NCBI GenBank assembly: GCA_023264135.1 | Contig: JALQSZ010000011.1 | Location: 1-15,164 of the forward strand | Direction: 5' to 3' | Origin: Acidimicrobiales bacterium | GTDB taxonomy: Bacteria > Actinomycetota > Acidimicrobiia > Acidimicrobiales > Acidimicrobilacustridaceae | Length of the DNA stretch: 15,164 nt | In this document: positions 1-7,636 of the stretch, piece after piece | How positions within the stretch are numbered: the stretch's first letter is position 1 | How the letters are laid out: every line of letters begins with the position of its first letter | Translations under genes and position numbers: made by a program | Notes under the pieces: model-generated | The model's input: only the letters and a program-made list of their open reading frames with translations | Told to the model about the DNA's origin: nothing | Databases searched by the model: none

Positions 1-863
1 CTCTTGAAGATTTCACTCGCGAACTCTGCAACCGACTTCTCGATGAAATCGGTGATACCGACTTTGTCGATGCGAGTGTGCAGTACGCCGAACACATTCC
101 CGTTGGTCTCATTGCGAAACTTTGCGGCCTGCCACCGGAAGACGGTGACTTGTTCCGCAGTTTCGTGAAGATCGTTCTTGAAGCAGTCGACCTTCCCACC
201 GAAGAACGCATCTCCGCGTTCCTTCCGGTCGAGGAATATGTCACTGCGGTCATCCAGGAACGTAAGGCGAACCCTGGCGACGACCTCATCAGCTACTTAC
301 TCGACGCGGAAATTCTCGGCAACAAACTTTCCGACGAGCACGTTTTTGGATCAATCGTTCTGCTCATCGTTGCCGGTATCGACACCACGTGGTCAGCAAT
401 CGGTTCATCGATCTGGCACCTCGCACAGAACCCCGATGACCTCGCCCGTCTCGTTGCCCACCCAGAACTCCTTCCGTCGGCGGTCGAGGAATTCCTGCGG
501 GCCTATGCGCCGGTTTCGATGGCTCGCCTCGTGAAAGACGACTTCGAATTCCAGGGTTGCCCAATGAAGAAAGATGACTGGATCTTCTTAAGCTTCCCTG
601 CCGCGAACCGCGACCCCAAGGCATTCGACAACGCTGACGAGGTCTTGATCGATCGCGAAATCAATCGCCACAGTGCATTCGGTCTCGGCATCCATCGTTG
701 TCTTGGTTCGAACCTTGCTCGCATGGAAATGACCATCGCTCTTGAAGAATGGCTCAAGCGCTACTCGAAGTTTGAACTCAACGCGTCTGACCCGACCACG
801 TTCTCTCAGGGTCAGGTTCGTGGACCACGTCGACTTCCAGTGCACATCCTCGAACGCAACTAA
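1..863 (+). CDS. Cytochrome P450, 5'-truncated by the window edge
   Basis: Soluble bacterial-type P450 monooxygenase, expected to insert one oxygen atom into a hydrophobic substrate using electrons from a ferredoxin. The reading frame is open from base 3 and has no start here, so roughly the first 110-130 residues of a ~400-residue family lie to the left. The visible 286 residues hold the I-helix oxygen-activation motif AGIDTT (codons about 372-389), the K-helix ExxR motif in EFLR (about 489-500) and the heme loop FGLGIHRCLG, whose cysteine ligand is the codon at 699-701. It ends in TAA only 11 bp before the metallophosphoesterase gene, so the two are probably cotranscribed. No ferredoxin or reductase gene is nearby. 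Class membership is certain; CYP family and substrate are unknown. Confidence 0.96.
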   Translation, partial: LEDFTRELCNRLLDEIGDTDFVDASVQYAEHIPVGLIAKLCGLPPEDGDLFRSFVKIVLEAVDLPTEERISAFLPVEEYVTAVIQERKANPGDDLISYLLDAEILGNKLSDEHVFGSIVLLIVAGIDTTWSAIGSSIWHLAQNPDDLARLVAHPELLPSAVEEFLRAYAPVSMARLVKDDFEFQGCPMKKDDWIFLSFPAANRDPKAFDNADEVLIDREINRHSAFGLGIHRCLGSNLARMEMTIALEEWLKRYSKFELNASDPTTFSQGQVRGPRRLPVHILERN

Positions 864-874
864 CTCGTCAGTCA

Positions 875-2332
875 GTGAACGCTCGAATTACTGCAATCGT
901 CATTGGCGCGACCATCGCGATCGCATCCGTCGCTGGTGCAGCGTGGTGGTTCTCCCACGACGTCGCTCCGCAACGCGTCTATGCGGCATTCACGCTCGTT
1001 GCTCCGAAGTCCGTTGCTGAGTCAGAGGTCGTCGCACGCGCACTCGTACCTGTCGACAAGGGTTGCCCAAAGGTAAAGACTTACGGCACCAACGGATACA
1101 TCGAAATTGCGATGTCACCGCGATTGCCGGGGCCGAACGCAGCGCCGGCCTTTAGCGAAATCGTTTCCTGCAGCGCATCGTTACCTGTCGGCCTGACCTC
1201 CGCATCAATCAACGGTCACGACATTCCCGCGTCGATGCCTTCGTCAATCAACAAAATTGGTTTGTTCGCCGATAGCGGTTGCCGACTCGATACCTACAAA
1301 GTTCAGAACTGCAACGACTACAACAAATGGCCGCTCGCCCAAATCGCCGGTCGAATTGCCGAAGAGAAACCTGATCTCATCATCGACCCGGGTGACTACA
1401 TCTATCGAGAGATCGCGTGTCCAGAGAAATGGGTCAATGACTGCGGTGGCACGATCGGTCCGATGGCCGGCATGCCGTTCTCAGAAACCGACCTCGGATG
1501 GGTGCAGGAATTCTTTCAACCAGCTGCAGCGCTCTTCCCGGTCGCTCCGATCGCCTTTCTTCGCGGCAATCACGAAGACTGCGGTCGAGCAGGCAACGGC
1601 TGGTTCCTTTATCTCGATCCTTTTCCCGGCACCGAAACTCTGTGTGATCCCTACATCACCGACGACGGACTTGGCGGGGCGGTTCCGCAAACGACGCCCG
1701 CATGGTCATTCGACGCGAAGGTCAGCGAAGGTCGCACGCTTCGCGTTGCGATGGTCGACTCGGCATACGGGACCGATAAGGAACTCACCGCATGGATCGA
1801 CAAGCAACGTCTGATTTACCAGCAGGCTGCTGATCTCACTACGCCCCAACCTGGCGTCGAGTCATGGCTCACGACTCACCGGCCAGTCTTCGCGCTCATC
1901 AGTTCAACGTTGTTGCCGAAGAACAATCCGCTCGTTGATCCGTGGACTTCAGATGGCCAGATGATCGCGTCGTATGGATTGCTCGGGAACTACGACATGG
2001 TGCTCTCGAGTCACGACCACGACGCCCAAGTCACACAGATTCCCGGTCAACCCGCAGCTGTCATCCTCGGCAATGGTGGAGCCCTCTTGGAACCCGCCAC
2101 CGGTTACGACCTCCCGCCGTACGGACCACTTGCCCATATGGACGGTACGCCGATGGTTCCGAGTATTCCCCCGTATCCGAATGCGTCGTTCCTTTGGACC
2201 AATGTGCAGTACGGCTACGCCATCGCCACCCCGAATGCCAGACCCGGAGCATGGACGATTACGCAGTTCGACTACGACGGAACTCGCTCGGCGACCTGCG
2301 GGCTCGCTGCACGTACCATCTCCTGCAATTGA
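875..2332 (+). CDS. Exported metallophosphoesterase (calcineurin-like fold)
   Basis: A 485-residue protein starting at GTG. A hydrophobic segment at residues 5-26 without a clear cleavage site suggests a signal anchor, so the enzyme probably faces outward. The catalytic domain spans about 127-465 with phosphoesterase blocks in order: ADSGCR (D133), GDYIYR (D174), RGNHEDC (N232, H233), TTHRP (H335) and SSHDHD (H380, H382). Two blocks deviate from consensus: the first lacks the usual DxH histidine (DSG), and the last reads SHDH rather than GHxH. Ten cysteines (64, 99, 136, 146, 182, 190, 236, 257, 475, 484), an even number, fit disulfides in an exported protein. No Shine-Dalgarno precedes the GTG; the N-terminal anchor is the reason for choosing it. 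The fold is confident; the substrate (phosphomonoester, diester or other) is unknown. It sits between a P450 and an aldehyde dehydrogenase. Confidence 0.88.
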   Translation: MNARITAIVIGATIAIASVAGAAWWFSHDVAPQRVYAAFTLVAPKSVAESEVVARALVPVDKGCPKVKTYGTNGYIEIAMSPRLPGPNAAPAFSEIVSCSASLPVGLTSASINGHDIPASMPSSINKIGLFADSGCRLDTYKVQNCNDYNKWPLAQIAGRIAEEKPDLIIDPGDYIYREIACPEKWVNDCGGTIGPMAGMPFSETDLGWVQEFFQPAAALFPVAPIAFLRGNHEDCGRAGNGWFLYLDPFPGTETLCDPYITDDGLGGAVPQTTPAWSFDAKVSEGRTLRVAMVDSAYGTDKELTAWIDKQRLIYQQAADLTTPQPGVESWLTTHRPVFALISSTLLPKNNPLVDPWTSDGQMIASYGLLGNYDMVLSSHDHDAQVTQIPGQPAAVILGNGGALLEPATGYDLPPYGPLAHMDGTPMVPSIPPYPNASFLWTNVQYGYAIATPNARPGAWTITQFDYDGTRSATCGLAARTISCN

Positions 2333-2337
2333 GAGGT

Positions 2338-2355
2338 CGACGTCATCCCACGTCG
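2338..2355 (+). repeat. Small intercistronic hairpin (6-bp stem, 6-nt loop)
   Basis: CGACGT, loop CATCCC, then ACGTCG, in the 49-bp gap between the metallophosphoesterase stop and the aldehyde dehydrogenase start. No T-tract follows, so it does not look like an intrinsic terminator. It could mark a processing or RNA stability site, or be chance. Confidence 0.3.
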
Positions 2356-2381
2356 CCGGAACCATTCGAAAGAGGACCATC

Positions 2382-3884
2382 GTGAGCGATTCCGCTCTCA
2401 CTCGTGACGAAATTGTCGCAATTGCCAACGGCCTTTCGCTGCCAACACAGGCGTTCGTAAACGGCGAGTTTGTTGACAGCGCGAGCGGTGCGTCGTTCGA
2501 GACCGTGAACCCCGCCAACCGCAGCGTCATCACGTCGATCGCAAGTTGCGATGCAGTCGATGTCGATCGCGCGGTGTCGGCCGCTCAAGCAACTTTCGAC
2601 TCTGGCGTTTGGTCCAAGGTTCATCCCAGCGAGCGCAAAGCGACGCTGAAGCGGCTCGCTGAACTTATTGATCGCGATCGTGTGGAACTTGCCGTTCTGG
2701 AAAGCCTCGAAAGCGGAAAACCAATTCGCGATTGCCTCGACATCGATGTTCCGGAAACTGCGCGTTGCATTGAGTGGTTCGCTGAAGGGATCGACAAGAT
2801 TCTCGGCCAGTCGTCTCCTTCTGGGAACGAAGCACTCGGCCTGATCGTTCGCGAACCGATTCCCGTTGTCGCGTGTGTATTGCCTTGGAACTTTCCCCTC
2901 ATGATGCTGAGTTGGAAAATCGGTCCGGCGCTGGCTGTCGGGTCCAGCATCATTGTGAAACCCGCAGAACAGACCAGCATGACGGCACTCAAGGTCGCGG
3001 CGTTGGCCTCTGAAGCTGGCGTTCCCGACGGCGTTCTCAACATCGTGACAGGGCTCGGAGAAACCGCTGGACGTTCGATCGGATTGCATCGTGGAATCGG
3101 CGCCGTTTCGTTCACTGGCTCCACTGAAGTTGGCCGACTGTTCCTGCACTATTCCGCCGATTCGAATTTGAAGCGCACCGTTCTCGAATGTGGTGGAAAG
3201 AATCCGTGTGTCGTGTTGTCCGATGCCGGAGATCTCGAGGCGGTTGCGAAACATGCGGTCAATGCAGCGTTTTGGAATATGGGTCAGAACTGCACGGCCA
3301 ATTCACGACTCATCGTGCCGCGAGCACTCAAAGAGGAATTGCTCAGCCATGTCATCACCGAGTCTCAAAACTGGACGATGGGCGATCCCTTTGATCCTGA
3401 CAACCTTCTCGGTTCTCTGATCTCCGATGAACAGTTCGAAAAGGTGAACGGCTACATCGCTACTGGCAGCGCCGAAGGCGCTGATCTTGTGTACGACGGA
3501 AAACTCGGACCAAACGACGGCGGCTATTTCGTGAGCCCGAAAATTTTCGATGGCGTCACTCCCGAAATGACCATCGCCCGAGACGAGATCTTTGGGCCAG
3601 TCATGGCCGTGATCGCTGTCGACGATGACGAGCACGCGATCCGCGTCGCCAACGACACCGACTACGGATTACAAGCGAGTGTGTTCACTCGAGACATCAC
3701 CCGTGCCCACACCATCGCTCGCCGACTCGACGCTGGAACGGTGTCGGTCAATTGCTACAGCGAAGGCGATAACACCACCCCATTTGGTGGCTTCAAGCAG
3801 AGCGGGTTCGGTGGTCGCGATAAATCGGTCTATGCCTACGACCAATACGTCGAGAAGAAGACCGTTTGGATCGACCTCAGCTGA
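2382..3884 (+). CDS. NAD(P)-dependent aldehyde dehydrogenase, PuuC-like
   Basis: Oxidises an aldehyde to the carboxylate with NAD(P)+ in the cytoplasm. The 500-residue product has the full ALDH set: PWNF (N170), IVKP (K193), FTGSTEVG (245-251), LECGGK (general base E269), GQNCTA (nucleophile C304), EIFGP (E402) and the C-terminal PFGGFKQSG block. The ending KSVYAYDQY...KKTVWIDL closely resembles the gamma-glutamyl-gamma-aminobutyraldehyde dehydrogenase group, but actinobacterial members act on many aldehydes, so the substrate is open. GTG 2382 is chosen because AGAGGA (2371-2376) lies 5 bp upstream and the protein then has the usual family length; the frame is open further upstream but there overlaps the phosphoesterase gene. 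Next to a P450 it could oxidise an aldehyde arising from hydroxylation (inference). Confidence 0.95.
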   Translation: MSDSALTRDEIVAIANGLSLPTQAFVNGEFVDSASGASFETVNPANRSVITSIASCDAVDVDRAVSAAQATFDSGVWSKVHPSERKATLKRLAELIDRDRVELAVLESLESGKPIRDCLDIDVPETARCIEWFAEGIDKILGQSSPSGNEALGLIVREPIPVVACVLPWNFPLMMLSWKIGPALAVGSSIIVKPAEQTSMTALKVAALASEAGVPDGVLNIVTGLGETAGRSIGLHRGIGAVSFTGSTEVGRLFLHYSADSNLKRTVLECGGKNPCVVLSDAGDLEAVAKHAVNAAFWNMGQNCTANSRLIVPRALKEELLSHVITESQNWTMGDPFDPDNLLGSLISDEQFEKVNGYIATGSAEGADLVYDGKLGPNDGGYFVSPKIFDGVTPEMTIARDEIFGPVMAVIAVDDDEHAIRVANDTDYGLQASVFTRDITRAHTIARRLDAGTVSVNCYSEGDNTTPFGGFKQSGFGGRDKSVYAYDQYVEKKTVWIDLS

Positions 3885-3897
3885 ATCGGTCCTCGCC

Positions 3898-3903
3898 TAC
3901 GCT
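3898..3903 (+). promoter_or_regulatory. Candidate -10 box of a leaderless promoter (TACGCT)
   Basis: TACGCT matches TAnnnT and ends 6 nt before the GTG of the TMEM175 gene, so a transcript would begin at or next to the start codon. No Shine-Dalgarno is visible before that GTG, which fits leaderless translation. No convincing -35 element is seen. The gene could equally be read through from the aldehyde dehydrogenase upstream. Confidence 0.4.
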
Positions 3904-3909
3904 TGAATC

Positions 3910-4569
3910 GTGGCAACGACAGATCCATCAGAGGAAAACAACGTTTCCTCTTCAGGGACGCGACGAACTGGCTTGAATCGCCTTGAATCGTTCAGCGACG
4001 GTGTCTTCGCCATAGCCATCACGCTTCTCATCCTGAATTTTCATATCCCTACAGGACTTTCGGGCGATCAAGTGTGGCAAGCCATCGCCGACCAGAAAGA
4101 CGTCTTCCTTTCCGCCGCAATTAGTTTCGCCGTGATCGGCGTGTACTGGTCTGTGCATCGCCGCACCTTTGCCCGCATTACAGGCGAGAGCAGCGCGCTC
4201 ACCGCGGTCAATTTCTTGAATTTGGCCACGATCGTGTTCTTGCCATTTCCCACGCTCGTGATGTCGGAATACACGAATTCCTTTGCCGCAGTCGGGATGT
4301 ACGCCGCCACTATCGCACTTGCCGGATTCACCGCTGCAGCAACAATTCTCGTTGCCTGGCACGGCGGACTTATGACGTCTTCGACGACACAGGACATCGT
4401 CGATGAATCCGTCTCCGAAACAATTGCGACGCCAATCATCTTTGCGATTTCGATTCCCGTCGCTGCGTTCAGTCCACGCGCTGCGACGTGGTTCTGGATC
4501 ATCGCCTTCTTTGCCAGCCGACCGATCGGCGCGCTCACCCATCGACTCCTACAACGACGCCACAGATGA
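3910..4569 (+). CDS. TMEM175-family potassium channel (DUF1211)
   Basis: Predicted homo-oligomeric K+ channel subunit. The 219-residue length is typical of prokaryotic TMEM175, which has six helices per chain. The family signature RxxxFSDG is present at residues 24-31 (R24, F28, S29, D30), at the head of the first membrane helix (VFAIAITLLIL, 32-42). Further hydrophobic segments follow at about 68-82, 100-120, 127-148, 173-188 and 191-203. The first 20 residues are polar and probably cytosolic. GTG 3910 is preceded by a TAnnnT box rather than a ribosome binding site. The gene ends inside the next one (ATGA overlap), so the channel and the FUSC-like protein are likely translationally coupled. 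Family assignment is strong from the signature; physiological role (membrane potential, K+ balance) is inferred from characterised homologues. Confidence 0.9.
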   Translation: MATTDPSEENNVSSSGTRRTGLNRLESFSDGVFAIAITLLILNFHIPTGLSGDQVWQAIADQKDVFLSAAISFAVIGVYWSVHRRTFARITGESSALTAVNFLNLATIVFLPFPTLVMSEYTNSFAAVGMYAATIALAGFTAAATILVAWHGGLMTSSTTQDIVDESVSETIATPIIFAISIPVAAFSPRAATWFWIIAFFASRPIGALTHRLLQRRHR

Positions 4570-5612
4570 AGTTAGTCAGGGTTCCACCGCGACTTTCGAT
4601 CGAGTTCGCGATCAAGGCAGGCGTGGCGACCATCGCGGCCGTCGGACTCTCGCGGTGGATCGGATTGAATTCGCCGTATTGGGCGGGAATCTCAGCCGTC
4701 GTCGCTACCGCCGGAAGTATCGGCGCATCCATCAATGCCTCAATTACGAGAATCGTTGCGACGCTAATTGCGCTCGTCATCGCGATCGGCGTCGTACTTC
4801 TTCCGATCGACGGTCTTCTCCTTGCCGGCCTCACCGTCACCCTCACACTGCTCGTCATGTCGAGTCTCCGACTTGATGCAGGTGCTCGACTGGCCGGCGC
4901 AAGCACGTTGCTCCTTACAGCGATACCTCAAGACAACGCGCTCGCAACCGCAATCGGGCGCGGACTCAATGTTCCCCTCGGATGTGTCGTTGCCGTCCTT
5001 GTCGGAGCCGTGCTGTTCCCCCACCGAGCGGTGAACCAACTCAAGATCGGCCTCACCGAAGATCTGATTGGCTGCTTCCGACTTACATGCGATGCCATCG
5101 AGCAGTGGCTTGAATCGACTCTCGAACCAGACCTCGAAGAACGACTTCATGCGCTTCTCGCCGACGTGACTCGACGCGACGCGATCTACACCGAGGCCAC
5201 GTTCGAACCAGGTGGAGTTGGTCGACGTTCGACAAATTTCTCCCACGCGCTCGAACTGACAAAGCGAGTCAGCCGTGTCACTCGCTCACTTGTTCTCGTC
5301 GCCGTTCGCGGATCAGACGATACGGCGCAGCGACTGCTCGAACCTGAATTTCGTCTTGTTACCTCAACGCTGCATCAACTCATTTCAGAAACCGGTGATT
5401 CGGACTGGTCGAATACGCCAGCACTTGCTCAACGAATTCACGAACGACTGCAACCCGCACTCGATGCACTCGATGCCGGGTTCCGGGAACTGCGAGAAAA
5501 CCGTTCAACCGCCCCCTATAGCGATCGCGATATCGAGCATCTCTTGCATGCGATGTGGTGTATCCACGCCTTCGACGAAGCATTTGCCGATCACAGCAGC
5601 GACGGGGACTAA
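4566..5612 (+). CDS. FUSC-like inner-membrane protein, putative aromatic acid/drug exporter subunit
   Basis: A 348-residue protein with about six closely spaced membrane helices in the first ~160 residues, including the PYWA block after helix 1 that is characteristic of fusaric-acid-resistance (FUSC/AaeB/YccS) proteins, and PLGCVVAVLVGAVLFP in the last helix. A soluble, helix-rich, charged C-terminal half follows. The length equals one half of the classical ~700-residue proteins, so it probably works as an oligomer. ATG 4566 overlaps the TGA of the channel gene by four bases (ATGA) with no clear Shine-Dalgarno, which points to coupling; the frame is open further upstream but there lies inside the channel gene. 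Likely role: efflux of organic acids or toxic compounds. Substrate unknown. Confidence 0.78.
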   Translation: MKLVRVPPRLSIEFAIKAGVATIAAVGLSRWIGLNSPYWAGISAVVATAGSIGASINASITRIVATLIALVIAIGVVLLPIDGLLLAGLTVTLTLLVMSSLRLDAGARLAGASTLLLTAIPQDNALATAIGRGLNVPLGCVVAVLVGAVLFPHRAVNQLKIGLTEDLIGCFRLTCDAIEQWLESTLEPDLEERLHALLADVTRRDAIYTEATFEPGGVGRRSTNFSHALELTKRVSRVTRSLVLVAVRGSDDTAQRLLEPEFRLVTSTLHQLISETGDSDWSNTPALAQRIHERLQPALDALDAGFRELRENRSTAPYSDRDIEHLLHAMWCIHAFDEAFADHSSDGD

Positions 5613-5655
5613 TCCCATACAGTTTCCGTCAACTCAATAGAGCGCACTCGACGAT

Positions 5656-5662
5656 GAGAGGA
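5656..5662 (+). promoter_or_regulatory. Ribosome binding site of the MFS gene (GAGAGGA)
   Basis: GAGAGGA lies 7 nt upstream of ATG 5670 and fixes that start. The 57-bp gap after the FUSC gene also holds TACAGT (5618-5623), a possible but weak -10 box. Confidence 0.6.
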
Positions 5663-5669
5663 ATGCGAA

Positions 5670-7226
5670 ATGACTGCTGTCAGCAAAATCCGCGGCAAAG
5701 AGCTGCTCACACTTGCAGCGATGATCTGCGTTGTAGCGATGACTCAGATCGACATGACGATCGTGTCAATCGCCGCTCCAGACATTCAACATGAACTCAA
5801 ACTTTCCTCGACAGGCGTTCAATGGATCGTCACGGGCTACCTCGTCGCCCTTGCAGCAGTCTTTGCACTTGGCGGACGTTTGGCTGATGTCGTCGGCCGC
5901 CGCACCATGGCCGTCACCGGAACCCTTGTCTTCATCATCTCTTCCGCATTGTGTGGAGCCACACCGAGCGGCGATCTTGCGGAAACGTGGCTTGTTGGTT
6001 TCCGAATTCTTCAGGGCATCGGCGCTGCACTCATGTTTCCTGCCGCGCTGTCAATTGTCGTTCGCTCATTCCCCATCGAACGTCGAGGCCGGGCCCTTGC
6101 CATTTTCTTCGCCGTCGCTGGCGGCCTCACCTGCATTGGCCCCTTCGCTGGTTCGTATCTCGTCGAATGGACATGGCGATCAATCTTTTGGATCAACATC
6201 CCCATTGCCATCATCGGACTGATTCTGATGTTTATCGCCAAAGTCCCGAACGATCGAAGTTCCGAACCCATCGATTGGGGCGGCGCAGTTCTTCTTGCTG
6301 CAGGCATGGCATTGAGCGTGGTCGGCTTTCAACAGGCGTCGTCGTGGGGCTGGGAAAGTCTCCCAACCTTGGGCTGCATAATCGGCGGCGCAATTGTCAT
6401 TGGTTTGTTTCTCGAATACGAGCGTCATCAATCCTCGCCGCTTCTTCGACTTTCATTCTTTTCCAATCGCGTCTTCGCTTCTCAGAACGCGATCCTGCTT
6501 CTTGCGTCGTGCGCGTTTGTTCCCGTCTTCTTCTTCGCCAGCATGTACGCCCAAATCGCGCTCGGTTGGAGCACCGCAAACGCTGGCACCTACCTCTTGA
6601 TCTTCTTTGCCGGCTTCGCGCCAGGAGTGCAGATCGGTGGCCGCATGCTTGATAAAGGCAAAGCACGAAGTGCCGTCATTTGGGGAAGCTTGCTCTCCGC
6701 TGCAGGGTTCTTTGCGTGGGCCGCCCGCCTCACGACGCTGAGTGAAAACCAGCAGTGGCCATGGATCGTTCTGGCTGGACTTGGTCTCGGCATGTTGATC
6801 GGCTCTGCGAATACTGACGCAATCAATCAAGTGCCTTCAGAAAACTATGGCGAGGCAACAGGAGTTACCCAAACTTCTCGGAATTACGGGGCAAGTCTTG
6901 GTCTCGCGGTTCTCGGCACGATCCTTTCGACTTCGCTTCACTCTCGCATCCTCCACTCACTCACGGCGATGGGAATTGACTCCGCAACAGCTGACCAAGT
7001 CGCCGCAGGAATGCACGGATCAGGTGGAGGGTCCGCCTCATCAGTCTTTTCCCAATTTGGCGCCAATGCCGGATCGGTCTTTCACGCGATCCAGATCGAC
7101 TACGCCGAAGCCTGCCAAATCGTTTTCCGGGGACTAGGCCTCTTCATGGTGGCCGCTGCTGCAGTCGCACTTCTCGCATTACCGCGACAACGATCAACTC
7201 CTGCAGAGAGCAACTCGCAGGGTTAG
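5670..7226 (+). CDS. MFS transporter, DHA2 (EmrB/QacA-type) drug:H+ antiporter
   Basis: A 518-residue proton-driven exporter with about 14 hydrophobic segments, the size and helix count of the DHA2 family. Helix 1 carries IDMTIVSIAAPDI (27-39), the DHA2 motif D1 with its membrane aspartate, followed by the QWIVTGYLV segment. Motif A is complete as GGRLADVVGRR (68-78). A GPFAGSYL stretch in helix 5 corresponds to the antiporter motif C region. A Gly/Ser-rich loop lies near residues 450-457. It starts at ATG with GAGAGGA 7 nt upstream and ends in TAG 3 bp from the stop of the converging YkgJ-like gene, with no terminator hairpin between them. As last gene of the plus-strand run after the FUSC-like gene, it probably exports a toxic substrate or metabolite. 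Specificity cannot be predicted. Confidence 0.92.
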   Translation: MTAVSKIRGKELLTLAAMICVVAMTQIDMTIVSIAAPDIQHELKLSSTGVQWIVTGYLVALAAVFALGGRLADVVGRRTMAVTGTLVFIISSALCGATPSGDLAETWLVGFRILQGIGAALMFPAALSIVVRSFPIERRGRALAIFFAVAGGLTCIGPFAGSYLVEWTWRSIFWINIPIAIIGLILMFIAKVPNDRSSEPIDWGGAVLLAAGMALSVVGFQQASSWGWESLPTLGCIIGGAIVIGLFLEYERHQSSPLLRLSFFSNRVFASQNAILLLASCAFVPVFFFASMYAQIALGWSTANAGTYLLIFFAGFAPGVQIGGRMLDKGKARSAVIWGSLLSAAGFFAWAARLTTLSENQQWPWIVLAGLGLGMLIGSANTDAINQVPSENYGEATGVTQTSRNYGASLGLAVLGTILSTSLHSRILHSLTAMGIDSATADQVAAGMHGSGGGSASSVFSQFGANAGSVFHAIQIDYAEACQIVFRGLGLFMVAAAAVALLALPRQRSTPAESNSQG

Positions 7227-7229
7227 CGC

Positions 7230-7634
7230 TTAGGACGAGCGAAAGTTCTGGTCCAGCATGGATTGGAGAACTCCAACTTCGAGTGCTCCAGATCGAACTT
7301 CATCTCGCGTCCGCAGCGTCGCCGAAATCACGGCGATTGCCTCACTTGAACTGACTGCGCCATCAAGAACAGCTCGCGAGAGTTTGCATTCAAACTGCGC
7401 GCACGCAGATGGTCGATGAAGGTGATGGATAGAACAGCGACCGTCCTGAACCGCCGGGCAAGGAAGTTCCAACACTGGCGGATCCGCCGCGGCGATGATT
7501 TCGACTCCGAGACCTCGCAATGGCGCGCCGAGATCACTTTCATCCCGAACCGCGAGGTGAGTGACAACTGTTCCGTCGCAACAAAGTCCACATCCAATGC
7601 AGATGGACTGTTCACTCTCTGGCGCACCAGCCAT
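7230..7634 (-). CDS. YkgJ-type zinc/iron-chelating CxxC cluster protein
   Basis: A small soluble 134-residue protein with eight cysteines in the YkgJ/Fli pattern: CIGCGLCC near the N terminus (C12, C15, C18, C19), then C59, C67, C78 and C83 in the PCP...CSIH...RPSACAQFEC arrangement. Family members are thought to bind a metal or Fe-S cluster; biochemical functions are mostly unknown. ATG 7634 is chosen; a GTG at 7640 would overlap the TGA of the SDR gene (GTGA) and is an equally plausible coupled start adding two residues. No good Shine-Dalgarno is visible, so translation probably depends on the SDR gene. Being third in a P450-SDR operon, it may take part in redox or metal supply (speculative). 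The frame stays open further upstream, but that would overlap the SDR C terminus. Confidence 0.82.
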   Translation of the reverse strand: MAGAPESEQSICIGCGLCCDGTVVTHLAVRDESDLGAPLRGLGVEIIAAADPPVLELPCPAVQDGRCSIHHLHRPSACAQFECKLSRAVLDGAVSSSEAIAVISATLRTRDEVRSGALEVGVLQSMLDQNFRSS

Positions 7635-7636
7635 CG

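Noticed and set aside
1974..2381. Upstream extension of the aldehyde dehydrogenase frame
   Set aside because: It overlaps the phosphoesterase coding region in another frame and has low-complexity, non-ALDH sequence; a ribosome binding site marks the start at 2382.
2343..3254. Long open frame (303 codons) on the minus strand opposite the aldehyde dehydrogenase
   Set aside because: It is antisense to intact ALDH motifs, has no family-like sequence and is a by-product of codon bias.
7195..7260. Terminator between the converging MFS and YkgJ-type genes
   Set aside because: Only the AGCGCT palindrome is present; no stem with a T-run can be drawn.
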